NCBI RefSeq assembly: GCF_002934605.1
Contig: NZ_PTJC01000006.1
Span: 1,364,001 to 1,428,000 of the forward strand
DNA length: 64,000 nt
Reading direction: 5' to 3'
Source: Neolewinella xylanilytica
GTDB lineage: Bacteria > Bacteroidota > Bacteroidia > Chitinophagales > Saprospiraceae
The position numbers were made by a program, and so were the translations under genes. Positions 10,190 through 18,955 of the stretch are shown piece after piece (the first letter of the stretch is position 1; each line of letters opens with the position of its first letter). Under the pieces are notes generated by a model. The model was not told where the DNA came from and searched no databases. It was given only the letters and a program-made list of their open reading frames with translations.

Positions 10190-11092
10190 ATGATCCGAAT
10201 AGGAACCCGCGGCTCCCGGCTCGCCCTCTGGCAAGCCCACTTCGTACAGGCCGAGCTCAGGAAGCACGGTATCGAGAGCGAGCTGGAGATCATCAAGACC
10301 CAGGGCGACCGGGTGCAGCACCTCGGGTTCGATAAACTGGAGGGTAAAGGCTTTTTCACCAAGGAGATCGAGGATGCCCTGCTGGAGGGCAGGATCGACT
10401 GTGCGGTCCACAGCCTCAAGGATCTGCCGACGAACCACCCCGAGGGGCTGGTGCTTGCCGCGCTGAGTTACCGCGCCTCGGTGGGTGACCGCATCCTCGT
10501 CCACCCGGATCGGGTAGTCAAGGGCAAACCCTTCGGCCTAGCTGATAATGCCACCATCGGTACCAGCAGTAACCGTCGCAAAGCCATCCTGAAGGATCTC
10601 CATCCCGGCCTCTTACCCGTCGATATCCGGGGCAACGTGCCGACGCGCATGAAGAAGGCCCTGAGCGGCGAACTGGACGCCGTGGTGCTGGCCGCCGCCG
10701 GGCTGGAACGGCTGGACCTGGATCTCTCCGGCCTCCACGTTATCGAGCCTTCACCGCGGGAATTCGTACCCGCTCCGGGACAGGGCGTAATGGCGGTACA
10801 GTGCCGGGAGGAAGATATCGAGATCCGGAAAAGACTCTCCCTGTTCCATCATCCCGTGGTAGGGGAGTGCACCAACGTTGAACGGACCGTGCTCAATCTC
10901 ATGGAGGGAGGCTGCTCCATGCCGTTAGGCGTCTACTGTGAGCAGGATCAGCTCGGCAATTACCACGTTTGGGCTGCTTTCGCCCAGACGGCCAATGAGC
11001 CCCTGCGGCGGGTGCAGTTGAGTCAGTCGACCCGCGCGGGACTGGCGGAAGCCGTGGTCGAGCGTCTGCTTAGCGCCCCGTCAGCTCGCTAA
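10190..11092 (+). CDS. hemC: Hydroxymethylbilane synthase (porphobilinogen deaminase)
   Basis: HemC condenses four porphobilinogens into hydroxymethylbilane on the way to heme. The 300-residue protein starts MIRIGTRGSRLALWQA, the conserved N-terminus, which fixes the start at 10190 rather than the in-frame ATG at 10124. Other landmarks are CAVHSLKDLPT, the Arg-rich RGNVPTRMKKA, PAPGQGVMAVQCR, and the dipyrromethane-attachment loop EGGCSMPLGVYC, whose Cys carries the cofactor. The 3' end overlaps the convergent DUF5683 gene by 23 bases. Other hem genes are absent, though the heme it supports is needed by the cytochromes encoded later in the window. Confidence 0.96.
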   Translation: MIRIGTRGSRLALWQAHFVQAELRKHGIESELEIIKTQGDRVQHLGFDKLEGKGFFTKEIEDALLEGRIDCAVHSLKDLPTNHPEGLVLAALSYRASVGDRILVHPDRVVKGKPFGLADNATIGTSSNRRKAILKDLHPGLLPVDIRGNVPTRMKKALSGELDAVVLAAAGLERLDLDLSGLHVIEPSPREFVPAPGQGVMAVQCREEDIEIRKRLSLFHHPVVGECTNVERTVLNLMEGGCSMPLGVYCEQDQLGNYHVWAAFAQTANEPLRRVQLSQSTRAGLAEAVVERLLSAPSAR

Positions 11093-11744
11093 CCCGATTT
11101 TCCTGACGGATTCTATTCCGGTCGGCACCCAATGGCAGCGTCAGCCCCGCGCCGGCGCCGGTTTCCGGGCTGATGACGGGACCGATGCGCAAGCTGAGGT
11201 CGTCATCAATGTCGAAATCTTTCAGGTGGGCGTCCGTGAAGGCCTCCACCGCCTGGAGTACGTAGCCGGCGATAATGAAAACGTAGGCGGTCTGGCGGTT
11301 CCGATTCACGTTATTCTTCTCTGCGATCAGCGCCTGGGTGGAGACTTCCACGAGGCCGGGCTCGTTAGGCGTGGTGATGCAATTTTCGTAGGGGACCACG
11401 ATAACGAAGCCATCGCCGAGGCAGCGCTGCTCGATGGCCCGGTTGTACCGACCGAAGAGATTCTGATTGTAGTCGGCTACGGCCACGATGCCCAGCAGAC
11501 CGCCGTAGACGATGGGCACCTTCCACCAGGCGCGGTTGTAAACCTGGCCGCCGCCGGGGATGATGGACCAGAGCAGGGCCCGTTTCGGGCTGGCGTTTAT
11601 TTCCTTAAGGGTCAGGGGTTCGTCGGAGATCTGGAGGGTATCCCGTTCCAGATCGTATTGCGCGGACGCAGGAGCGGCGCCTGCCAGCAACAGCATGCCG
11701 ACCAATACCCAAGGACCTCGTATCCAGCTTCCCATATAGTTCAT
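11070..11744 (-). CDS. DUF5683-family membrane protein next to parB
   Basis: A 224-residue protein with a signal peptide (VGMLLLAGAAPASAQ) and a central DUF5683 domain: SPKRALLWSIIPGGGQVYNRAWWKVPIVYGGL, then further hydrophobic helices and DVDAHLKDFDI-type ending. The family is common in Bacteroidota and usually sits beside parB, as here; its role is unknown. The start at 11744 (MNYMGSW) is chosen because the longer frame reads into parB with Ser/Arg-rich sequence of no family. It lies 46 bases after parB on the same strand and overlaps hemC at its 3' end. Confidence 0.8.
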   Translation of the reverse strand: MNYMGSWIRGPWVLVGMLLLAGAAPASAQYDLERDTLQISDEPLTLKEINASPKRALLWSIIPGGGQVYNRAWWKVPIVYGGLLGIVAVADYNQNLFGRYNRAIEQRCLGDGFVIVVPYENCITTPNEPGLVEVSTQALIAEKNNVNRNRQTAYVFIIAGYVLQAVEAFTDAHLKDFDIDDDLSLRIGPVISPETGAGAGLTLPLGADRNRIRQENRVSELTGR

Positions 11745-11790
11745 TGATACCCCTTTCCGGGTTTTGGTTGCCCATCGGCTGGCCCCCCGC

Positions 11791-12702
11791 TCATTCGACC
11801 GCCTTAAAAAATTGATCGAGTTGTTCCCTGCTCTCGAAGCGGAGGGTGACCGTTCCGGAGCGACCCTCGGCGTTATCGAGTTTGACCTTGACCTTCTTGG
11901 TGCCGAAGAACTCCGCGAAGGACTGCTCGACCCGGCGGGCGTCGTCGTTGCTGGGGGGTGCGGCACGGTTGGCCTTGTTCTTATTCTTGTACACCCGGCT
12001 TTCCCGTTCGATGTCGCGCACCGACCAGTTGGGGTGGGAGAGGATGTCGTCGAGGAAAGTTTCCTGCTGGCCGATGTCCTTGATGCCGGAGAACGTCTTC
12101 GCCGCGCCGATGCTGATCTTGCGGTCCTTGATGGCCTGCCGCACCCGGTTGGAGGTGCTTAGTATGGTCAGGTAGTTGGTAATCGTCGACCGCTTTTTCC
12201 CTACCCGACGGGCCAGCTCTTCCTGCGTCAGGTCGAATTCCTCCTGGAGGCGGAGGTAGGAGTAGGCCACCTCCATCGGGTTCAGGTCTTCTCGCTGAAT
12301 GTTCTCGATCAGCGCCATCTCGAGCAGCGTCTGGTCGTTGGCGGTGCGAATAAAGGCGGGAACCTCGCGGAGCCCGGCGAGTTGGCTGGCGCGGAATCGC
12401 CGCTCACCGCTGATGATCTGGTAGGAGCCGTCACCCATGTGGCGGACGGTCATCGGCTGGATGATGCCGTGGACGCGGATGCTGTCGGCCAATTCCTTCA
12501 GCGACTCCTTCTCAAACTCCTGGCGGGGTTGGTCGGGGTTGGGGCTGACGTTATCGATGGGGAGCATGGCGAAGTTGCGGCTCAGGGCCTTGATCGTTTC
12601 CTCCTCGCTGGCCTTATCGAGCCGCTGGCCCGGGAAAAGGGCGCTGAGGCCATTCTTCAGGTCGCTGCTGCTGGGTTTACCCCGTTGTAATTTTTTGGCC
12701 AT
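11791..12702 (-). CDS. parB: ParB/Spo0J-family chromosome partitioning protein
   Basis: A 303-residue ParB that binds parS sites and slides on DNA as a CTP-dependent clamp. The N-terminal domain shows VSPNPDQPRQEFEKESL, the CTP-binding GERRFRAS and ENIQREDLNPMEVA; the helix-turn-helix is LTQEELARRVGKKRSTITNYL; the C-terminal dimerisation domain ends LDQFFKAVE. The start at 12702 (MAKKLQRGK) is supported by a promoter at 12725-12732; a longer frame from 12855 would begin upstream of that promoter. parA, usually immediately upstream, is not here: the neighbour is a divergent glycosyltransferase gene. No parS palindrome was found in the window. Confidence 0.94.
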   Translation of the reverse strand: MAKKLQRGKPSSSDLKNGLSALFPGQRLDKASEEETIKALSRNFAMLPIDNVSPNPDQPRQEFEKESLKELADSIRVHGIIQPMTVRHMGDGSYQIISGERRFRASQLAGLREVPAFIRTANDQTLLEMALIENIQREDLNPMEVAYSYLRLQEEFDLTQEELARRVGKKRSTITNYLTILSTSNRVRQAIKDRKISIGAAKTFSGIKDIGQQETFLDDILSHPNWSVRDIERESRVYKNKNKANRAAPPSNDDARRVEQSFAEFFGTKKVKVKLDNAEGRSGTVTLRFESREQLDQFFKAVE

Positions 12703-12724
12703 GGTAAGCTGTGCGTTTCGGGGG

Positions 12725-12732
12725 CAAAGATA
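12725..12732 (-). promoter_or_regulatory. -7 element of the parB promoter
   Basis: On the minus strand the sequence reads TATCTTTG, the exact Bacteroidota -7 pattern, 22 bases before the parB ATG at 12702. A clear -33 element was not found. Confidence 0.5.
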
Positions 12733-12959
12733 GCAAACCAGGGCTGGGCCAGAAAAATGCGCGGTTGTCGACGGACGAATAGCTAAAACCAACGGGAACA
12801 AAATTTCGCATATCTCAGAAGTGAGTGCCAGCCACGCTCTGAGTATAAAATGCACATTTTCGAAGGCGGTACCCTAGTCCGAGCTCGAACCAACCCTTGA
12901 AAAAGGGGGTTGGACATATTGTATTGCCTTACCAAACAGAACAACACCGTCCTACGCCA

Positions 12960-15308
12960 ATGAAGATCGCCTTACTGGGAAATTACCCTCCAAAAGCCTG
13001 CGGAATCGGCACCTTTACTCACAGTCTCGCTCTGGCCATCCTGAGCAACCTGAAGGCTGGTGAAGTAAGTGAGTTTGCCGAAATCATCGCCATGGAGGAC
13101 CCGGCAGACGACCATCAGTACCCCGAGGAAGTAAGCCGGTGTATTCCTCCGCAGCTTATCCAGGATTACCGGGATACCGCAGATTACCTCAACGAAAACG
13201 ATTTCGATCTCCTCCTCCTCCAGCACGAGTACGGCATCTTCGGTGGGGATGACGGGGCCTACATTCTTCACTTGCTGGACCGCGTTCGTATCCCGGTGAT
13301 CGTAACCTTCCACACCGTACTTAAAGAACCGAGCTACGGTCAACGGAGCGTCCTGCGCCGCATCGGTCGCCGCGCCCAGTCCATCGTGGTAATGTCCCAG
13401 TTGGCCCGCGAACTGCTACGCGACGTTTTCCGGATCGAGGAGGAGAAAATCGACGTGATCGAGCACGGTGTTCCGGTTATCGAATCCGACCCGATAGACC
13501 TCATCCGCCAACGTCACGGCTGGCAGGATCGTCGGGTATTGTTTACGTTCGGTTTGTTGGGCCGGGGCAAGGGTATTGAAACGTCCATTCGGGCGCTGCC
13601 AGCCATCGTAGCACGGCACCCCAATACCTTGTACGTAGTACTGGGCAAAACCCACCCCCACGTGCTACGCAGCAATGGCGAAGAATACCGAAATTATCTT
13701 CAGGAGCTGGCCAGCGAATTAGGCGTTGCCGATAACCTTCGCATGATCAGCAAATTCGCCGACGAACAGGAGCTATTCGACTGTCTACGGGCAGCCGACG
13801 TCTACGTCGTGCCCTATCCGAATGAGGCCCAGATCACCAGTGGCACCCTCGCTTACGCGGTAGGTGCCGGCGCGGCGATCGTCAGCACGCCCTTTTGGCA
13901 CGCCACCGAACTACTACAGGGGGGCAGGGGAAAGCTTTTCCCCTTCAACGACAGCGCGGCGTTGGCGGACCAAATACTCGAACTGCTGGATAACGAGACG
14001 GAACGGTCCGCCATGCGGGAACGAGCGGCCACCTACGGCGAGCATCTGCTGTGGCCCCGCATCGGGAAGCAATACCTGCGGGTGTTCGGGAAGGCCAAGG
14101 TCGCCTACGCCCGCTTCCGCCAGGAAACAGCGGTCACCGTATCCCTCCCTCAGCTGAAACTGGATCACCTGCTTCGCTTGACCGACGATTGCGGCATCCT
14201 GCAGCACGCTAAGTATGCCACGCCGAATCGTCATGAAGGCTACTGCCTTGACGACAACGGGCGCGCGCTGCTGCTTACCGGGATGCTGCTCCGGAAGGGG
14301 CTCGGCGACCGCGAAGCCTTGCTGAAACTGGCCGATACCTATATCGCCTACGTTTACCACGCCCAGAATCAGGACGGTACCTTCCGGAATTTCATGAGTT
14401 TCGACCGGCGCTTCCTCGACAAGCTCGGCTCCGAAGACAGCTACGGTCGTGCCCTGTGGGGGGTTAGCTACTGCTATGCCAATCCCCCGCGCCCCGATCA
14501 ACGGCAGTTGCTGGAGGAAATCTTCATCCGCGCCATCGGCCATCTGGAATCGATGCGCAGCCCGCGGACGCTAGCCTACGGAATCATCTCGCTCACGTAT
14601 TTCCTGGATCACAAGCCCGGCGACGAAGCCATGCTGGATTTGCTGGACCGCAGCTGCAACCGTCTCGTAGATCACTACCAGGATTCCCGGACCGACCAGT
14701 GGCACTGGTTCGAGAATTACCTGACCTACAGCAACGGTATCCTTCCGATGGCCCTTTTCCGCGCGTTGCGCCATCTCAATAAGGATCGCCTGCGCGTGGT
14801 TGCCGCCGAGGCTACCGATTTTCTGGTTGCCGAATCCATTACGGATGGCGTCCTCTACCCGGTTGGCTGCCACGAACCCTACATCCAGGATTGCGACCGC
14901 CCCCGCTTCGATCAACAGCCGGTGGACGCGATGGCCATGGTATTGTTGCTGAGTGAGGCCTGCATGCATCCGGAAACCCGGCACCATGGCAAGAATCTGA
15001 AGACGGCCTTCGCCTGGTTTACCGGGCAGAATGAAATGATGGCGTCGATGTACAATCCGCAGTCGGGCGGTTGCTACGATGGGCTGATGGAGGCGGGTGT
15101 TAATTACAATCAGGGGGCAGAAAGCCTGCTCGCTTACCTGATCAGTCGGGTAGAAATGGACAACTACTGCCGGAAGGATCCCGCCGAGCCGTGCTACGAA
15201 GGGGACGAGGACACCGACAGCGCACTGAAAAAACTACTGAACGGTTTCGCCCTGCCCGAACAGTTGGCATCGCTGGCCGAGGAAGTGAAGAAAATTACGG
15301 CCGGGTGA
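12960..15308 (+). CDS. GT4 glycosyltransferase fused to an alpha/alpha-toroid glycosidase-like domain
   Basis: A 782-residue two-domain protein. Residues 1 to about 390 are a GT-B fold GT4 enzyme (MKIALLGNYPPKACGIGTFT; EHGVPVIE; TFGLLGRGKGIET; VVPYPNEAQITSGTLAYAVGAG). The remainder is a helical-toroid domain resembling six-hairpin glycosidases (DDNGRALLLTGML, WHWFENYLTYSNGILPMAL, FDQQPVDAMAMVLLL, NYNQGAESLLAYL). It should transfer a hexose from a nucleotide sugar; the second domain may trim or bind the product. The ATG at 12960 starts the conserved first strand; an upstream TTG at 12897 adds no conserved sequence. Its TGA overlaps the GTG of the next glycosyltransferase, so the two are coupled. 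Confidence 0.85.
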   Translation: MKIALLGNYPPKACGIGTFTHSLALAILSNLKAGEVSEFAEIIAMEDPADDHQYPEEVSRCIPPQLIQDYRDTADYLNENDFDLLLLQHEYGIFGGDDGAYILHLLDRVRIPVIVTFHTVLKEPSYGQRSVLRRIGRRAQSIVVMSQLARELLRDVFRIEEEKIDVIEHGVPVIESDPIDLIRQRHGWQDRRVLFTFGLLGRGKGIETSIRALPAIVARHPNTLYVVLGKTHPHVLRSNGEEYRNYLQELASELGVADNLRMISKFADEQELFDCLRAADVYVVPYPNEAQITSGTLAYAVGAGAAIVSTPFWHATELLQGGRGKLFPFNDSAALADQILELLDNETERSAMRERAATYGEHLLWPRIGKQYLRVFGKAKVAYARFRQETAVTVSLPQLKLDHLLRLTDDCGILQHAKYATPNRHEGYCLDDNGRALLLTGMLLRKGLGDREALLKLADTYIAYVYHAQNQDGTFRNFMSFDRRFLDKLGSEDSYGRALWGVSYCYANPPRPDQRQLLEEIFIRAIGHLESMRSPRTLAYGIISLTYFLDHKPGDEAMLDLLDRSCNRLVDHYQDSRTDQWHWFENYLTYSNGILPMALFRALRHLNKDRLRVVAAEATDFLVAESITDGVLYPVGCHEPYIQDCDRPRFDQQPVDAMAMVLLLSEACMHPETRHHGKNLKTAFAWFTGQNEMMASMYNPQSGGCYDGLMEAGVNYNQGAESLLAYLISRVEMDNYCRKDPAEPCYEGDEDTDSALKKLLNGFALPEQLASLAEEVKKITAG

Positions 15309-16315
15309 AGGTAGCCATGTTGGCCCCCATCGCCTGGTCTACTCCGCCGGCCGCCTACGGTCCGTGGGAGCAGGTAACCAGCCACTTGACCGAAGGGCTG
15401 GTGAAGCGAGGAATTGATGTGACGCTGTTCGCCACCGCGACCAGTCGTACCGCCGGAAAATTGGTAGCCACGACGGCGGCGGGCTACGCAGAACGGGAGG
15501 GCCAGGACCCAAAAGTCCTGGAATACCTCCACATCAGTCAGGTTATGGGAGTCGCGAACGCATTCGATATTATTCACAACCAGTTCGATTTTATGCCTTT
15601 GGGGTACGCCCCGCTGGTAAACACGCCGATGGTCACCACCATCCATGGGTTCAGCAGTGAGCAAATCGTCCCGGTATACGAGCGATACAACGATTCGACG
15701 GATTACGTTTCCATCAGCGATTCGGACCGTGACGATCGGATCGACTACATCGCCACGGTCTACAATGGCGTGGACCCCGACCAATTCACCGTCAACCGGG
15801 AGGGTGGTGATTACCTGCTCTATTTCGGCCGGATCCATCCCGATAAGGGGGCGGCGGAAGCGATCGCCATCGCGAAACGCGCTAAGCGACCCCTGTGGAT
15901 TGCCGGCCTGATTCAGGATCACGACTACTTTCGGGATAAGGTGGCCCCGCACATCGACGACGAGAACGTGCGCTATCTGGGCAACGTGGGCCCCGACGAG
16001 CGTGATCGGATACTCGGTGGTGCGTACGCCCTCCTGCATCCTATTTCCTTCGAGGAGCCCTTCGGACTCAGCGTAGCCGAAAGCATGATGACCGGCACAC
16101 CGGTAATTGCCTTCGATCGCGGCAGCATGCCCGAGCTCATCGACCACGGTAAAACCGGTTACCTCACCGATTCGGTGGAAGGAGCCGTTGACCTGGTATC
16201 AGCCTGTGGAGATCTTCATCGGCGGGAAATTGCGGATTCGGCCCGCGACCGGTTCAGCGTGGAACGGATGGTAGACAATTACATCGATGTCTACGACAAG
16301 ATCCTGAGCCGCTAG
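15305..16315 (+). CDS. GT4-family glycosyltransferase
   Basis: A 336-residue GT-B enzyme: the N-terminal strand KVAMLAPIAWSTPPAAYGPWEQ, TIHGFSSEQ in the middle, and the nucleotide-sugar half with LLYFGRIHPDKGAAEAI and EEPFGLSVAESMMTGTPVIAF, which includes the conserved E-x7-E. The start is the GTG at 15305, overlapping the preceding TGA by four bases; starts further upstream lie inside the previous gene in another frame. Its partner is the fused GT4-toroid enzyme, and a GH130 gene ends three bases after it on the other strand. Together these three probably build and turn over one glycan, possibly beta-mannoside, which is an inference from GH130. Confidence 0.88.
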   Translation: MKVAMLAPIAWSTPPAAYGPWEQVTSHLTEGLVKRGIDVTLFATATSRTAGKLVATTAAGYAEREGQDPKVLEYLHISQVMGVANAFDIIHNQFDFMPLGYAPLVNTPMVTTIHGFSSEQIVPVYERYNDSTDYVSISDSDRDDRIDYIATVYNGVDPDQFTVNREGGDYLLYFGRIHPDKGAAEAIAIAKRAKRPLWIAGLIQDHDYFRDKVAPHIDDENVRYLGNVGPDERDRILGGAYALLHPISFEEPFGLSVAESMMTGTPVIAFDRGSMPELIDHGKTGYLTDSVEGAVDLVSACGDLHRREIADSARDRFSVERMVDNYIDVYDKILSR

Positions 16316-16318
16316 TCT

Positions 16319-17782
16319 TTAAGCCGTCAGGGCATCGAGCAGCTTATCCAGTTTCACCGTAGCGAAGCGTGCCGCCTCGTCGCTGATTCCGTAGGGGATG
16401 AATACTTCGCCGTTGTGGATGATGCTGCCGCAGCTATACACCACGTTGGGTACGTACCCTTCCCGCTCATCGTCCATGGGACTGATCAGCGGCTCTTCGA
16501 GTTCCCCAATGATCTTGGTCGGGTCGTCCAGGTCCAGTAGCATAGCTCCCAGGCAGTACCGCCGCATCGGCCCTACGCCATGGGTGATTACCAGCCATCC
16601 TTTTTCCGTCTCAAGGGGTGCCCCGCAGTTGCCGACTTGGAAGAGCTGCCAGGAGAATTTCGGTTCGGAGAGCTTAACCGCGTCGTCCCACACCTGGAGG
16701 CGGTCGCTGCTGACGATGAAATTATTGATGCCGTCGACGCGGCAGAGCACGTAATACTTGCCGTTGATCTTCCGGGGAAAGATGGCGTGGTTCTTATTGA
16801 CCGCGGCATCCCCGTATACCGGACGTATGGTGAAGCTGTAAAAATCCGTCGTTTCGATGATCATCGGCCGGATCTGCTTGCCATTGTAGGCGGTGTAGGT
16901 GCCGTAATAGACGGTACTGCCGTCCTCGTTCACGAATTGTAGGAAGCGGGCGTCCTCCATTCCATTCATTTCGAAGTCGATCATGGGGTAGAGTACCCGT
17001 TCGCTGATGTCGGTGTCGAGGCTGAAGTGCGACTCGTAGTAGCGGTCGGCAACCGTCATCAGGTGATTCAACTGGTCGCGTTCGTCGCTGTCACTGTCCA
17101 ACTGGTTCCACAGGTGCCAGTATCTTTCGTACAGCTCCCGGTGGTTGAAATTATCGGGCAGCTCGCCGATCAGTTTTTCGTACATCGCCTCGTCCACCGC
17201 CTCGTTGGCGTGGCAGCGCGTGTAGAATTCTTTCTTCGTGTACTGGGAGTAGTAGATGCGCTCGGCCAGCCCGACGAAGGGGTTGGTAGGTTCCGCGCGG
17301 GGGTTGTTGTCTTTGTCCAGGACGATATTGCGAAAGACGATGGAGGAGGTATGCCCTTCCCCTACCGCCCGCATGCTCATGACGATGCGCATTTGCCCTT
17401 CCTCCAGTCCGGTCTGATCGAGCGCCGCAACGACCGATGGATTGAAGAAGGCGGCGGACTCTATGCTATATTCATGGGTAAAGTAGGCGCCGATCAGGGC
17501 CTGCTTTTCCTCGCTGAGCCGTAAGACCTTTTCCCGCTGTTCCGGCACCCGGTCGAGCGCCGCGGTAAGGTGGCGGCGGAAGATACCGATGGTATTCCGG
17601 TGGCGGCGGGCAAAATCCCGGAGCGTACGCATGAGCGTGTCGTGAGTTTCCTGCTCGTCCATATCGATGATGCGATCGATCAGTTGGTAGGCGCGGTCCT
17701 TCCCCGCCCAAAAGAACCGACCGATTACGCGACTGGAGTCACCGAAGAGACGAAGCGGCTTACGCTCAACAGATAATTGCAT
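16319..17782 (-). CDS. GH130-family glycoside phosphorylase/hydrolase
   Basis: A 487-residue protein whose C-terminal 300 residues form the five-bladed propeller of GH130 (YPMIDFEMNGMEDARFLQF, YYGTYTAYNGKQIRPMIIET, NKNHAIFPRKINGKYY, RVDGINNFIVSS, GNCGAPLETEKGWLVITHGVGPMRRY). The Asp in MEDAR corresponds to the family's general acid. GH130 enzymes act on beta-mannosides, mostly by phosphorolysis and in some subfamilies by hydrolysis. The first 170 residues are a helical extension. No signal peptide is present, so it acts in the cytoplasm. It is convergent with the two GT4 genes with a 3-base gap. The specific substrate is not predictable. Confidence 0.88.
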   Translation of the reverse strand: MQLSVERKPLRLFGDSSRVIGRFFWAGKDRAYQLIDRIIDMDEQETHDTLMRTLRDFARRHRNTIGIFRRHLTAALDRVPEQREKVLRLSEEKQALIGAYFTHEYSIESAAFFNPSVVAALDQTGLEEGQMRIVMSMRAVGEGHTSSIVFRNIVLDKDNNPRAEPTNPFVGLAERIYYSQYTKKEFYTRCHANEAVDEAMYEKLIGELPDNFNHRELYERYWHLWNQLDSDSDERDQLNHLMTVADRYYESHFSLDTDISERVLYPMIDFEMNGMEDARFLQFVNEDGSTVYYGTYTAYNGKQIRPMIIETTDFYSFTIRPVYGDAAVNKNHAIFPRKINGKYYVLCRVDGINNFIVSSDRLQVWDDAVKLSEPKFSWQLFQVGNCGAPLETEKGWLVITHGVGPMRRYCLGAMLLDLDDPTKIIGELEEPLISPMDDEREGYVPNVVYSCGSIIHNGEVFIPYGISDEAARFATVKLDKLLDALTA

Positions 17783-17837
17783 AGACGTTTTTTATCAATG
17801 GGGCGCGAAACTACAATAGCGTTCGCATTATGCTGCG

Positions 17838-18899
17838 TCAAACGGCCGGATTGGGAAATCTATTCTGTACTTCCTCTAAATCCTTTAACACTTCCTCGTT
17901 CAGGTAAAGGGAGATGCTATGGATATTCACGGTGAGTTGCTCCAGATTCGTCGCACCGATAATGGTACTTGCGGTGAAGGCGCGATCGGTGACGAATGCC
18001 AGGGCCATCTGGCTCATGTTCAGGCCGTGTTTCTCGGCGATTGCCGCATAGGCTTGGGTCGCGGCCAGGGAATTCTCGCTATTGTAGCGGGTATAGTGGG
18101 TAAACTGGTTCAAGCGGCTCGAGGGGTCGGCCTCCCCGCGCAGGTACTTCCCCGACAGTCGCCCCATCGCCAACGGCGAATAGGGGAATCCGGCCACGTT
18201 CTCCCGCAAACAAACTTCCGCCAGGCCTACTTCGAAACCCCGCGCCAGGAGACTGTAGGGGTTCTGGATGCTGACCGGTCGGGGCAGGTCGTTGACCTCC
18301 GCCAGGTGCAGGGCCCGCATGAGCCCCCAGGCGGTTTCGTTGCTCATGCCCCATTCGCGGATCAGCCCTTCCCGTTGCAGGGCCTGTAGGTCCTGCATCA
18401 CGGTCAGGAAGTTGTCCTCCCATCCATCAAGGGCGGAGACGCCGCGGGTGCCGAAAAAGTTGGCTTGCCGTTCCGGCCAGTGGAGCTGGTAGAGGTCGAT
18501 GTAATCCGTCTGCAAACGTTCCAGGCTACGGTTAACGGCGGAGCGGAGCTGACCGCCGGCGTACCCCATGTCTGGCCGGATATGGTCGGCCATTCCGCCC
18601 GGGCCCGCGATCTTCGTCGCCAGGTAGAAATCCTGCCGCCGCTTGCGTGCGCGGTTCCAGGTACCGATGATGCGTTCGGTACTTCCCTGGGTTTCGGCCC
18701 GGGGTGGGATGGAGTACATTTCGGCCGTGTCGATGATATTGATCCCGCGTTCCAGCGCGAAATCCAATTGCCGGTGCCCCTCCTGTTCCGTATTCTGCTG
18801 CCCGAAAGTCATGGTGCCGAGCGCAATCTTGGACACCTGCCAGCCGGTGGTGCCGAAGGCATTGTAGCGCATCGTAGCGTTGAAATTCTTGATATCCAT
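17838..18899 (-). CDS. Aldo/keto reductase, Tas-like
   Basis: A 353-residue NADP-dependent aldo/keto reductase with the (beta/alpha)8 fold. The catalytic tetrad is visible: Asp in INIIDTAEMY with its Tyr, Lys in YLATKIAGP, His in LYQLHWPER. The cofactor end is FVTDRAFTASTIIGATNLEQL. Overall length and the insert after the WPER segment match the Tas/YghZ branch. The substrate is unknown. An alternative start at 18872 (MRYNAFGTTG) matches the family start better than MDIKNFNAT. It lies between the GH130 gene and the Nudix regulator on the same strand and is 56 bases from the former. Confidence 0.88.
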   Translation of the reverse strand: MDIKNFNATMRYNAFGTTGWQVSKIALGTMTFGQQNTEQEGHRQLDFALERGINIIDTAEMYSIPPRAETQGSTERIIGTWNRARKRRQDFYLATKIAGPGGMADHIRPDMGYAGGQLRSAVNRSLERLQTDYIDLYQLHWPERQANFFGTRGVSALDGWEDNFLTVMQDLQALQREGLIREWGMSNETAWGLMRALHLAEVNDLPRPVSIQNPYSLLARGFEVGLAEVCLRENVAGFPYSPLAMGRLSGKYLRGEADPSSRLNQFTHYTRYNSENSLAATQAYAAIAEKHGLNMSQMALAFVTDRAFTASTIIGATNLEQLTVNIHSISLYLNEEVLKDLEEVQNRFPNPAV

Positions 18900-18955
18900 G
18901 TCGCTGTAACGTATTCGGCTTCCAAAGTTCGGTCCGGCGAGCGTAGCCCGGCCGA

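Noticed and set aside
11226-12162. Open frames of 173 and 132 codons antisense to the DUF5683 and parB genes
   Set aside because: Shadows of supported genes; no motif or start signal.
11791-12960. parS site near parB
   Set aside because: No sequence close to the usual TGTTTCACGTGAAACA palindrome was found here or elsewhere in the window.
15194-16147. 317-codon open frame antisense to the second GT4
   Set aside because: Fully covered by a well-supported glycosyltransferase on the other strand.
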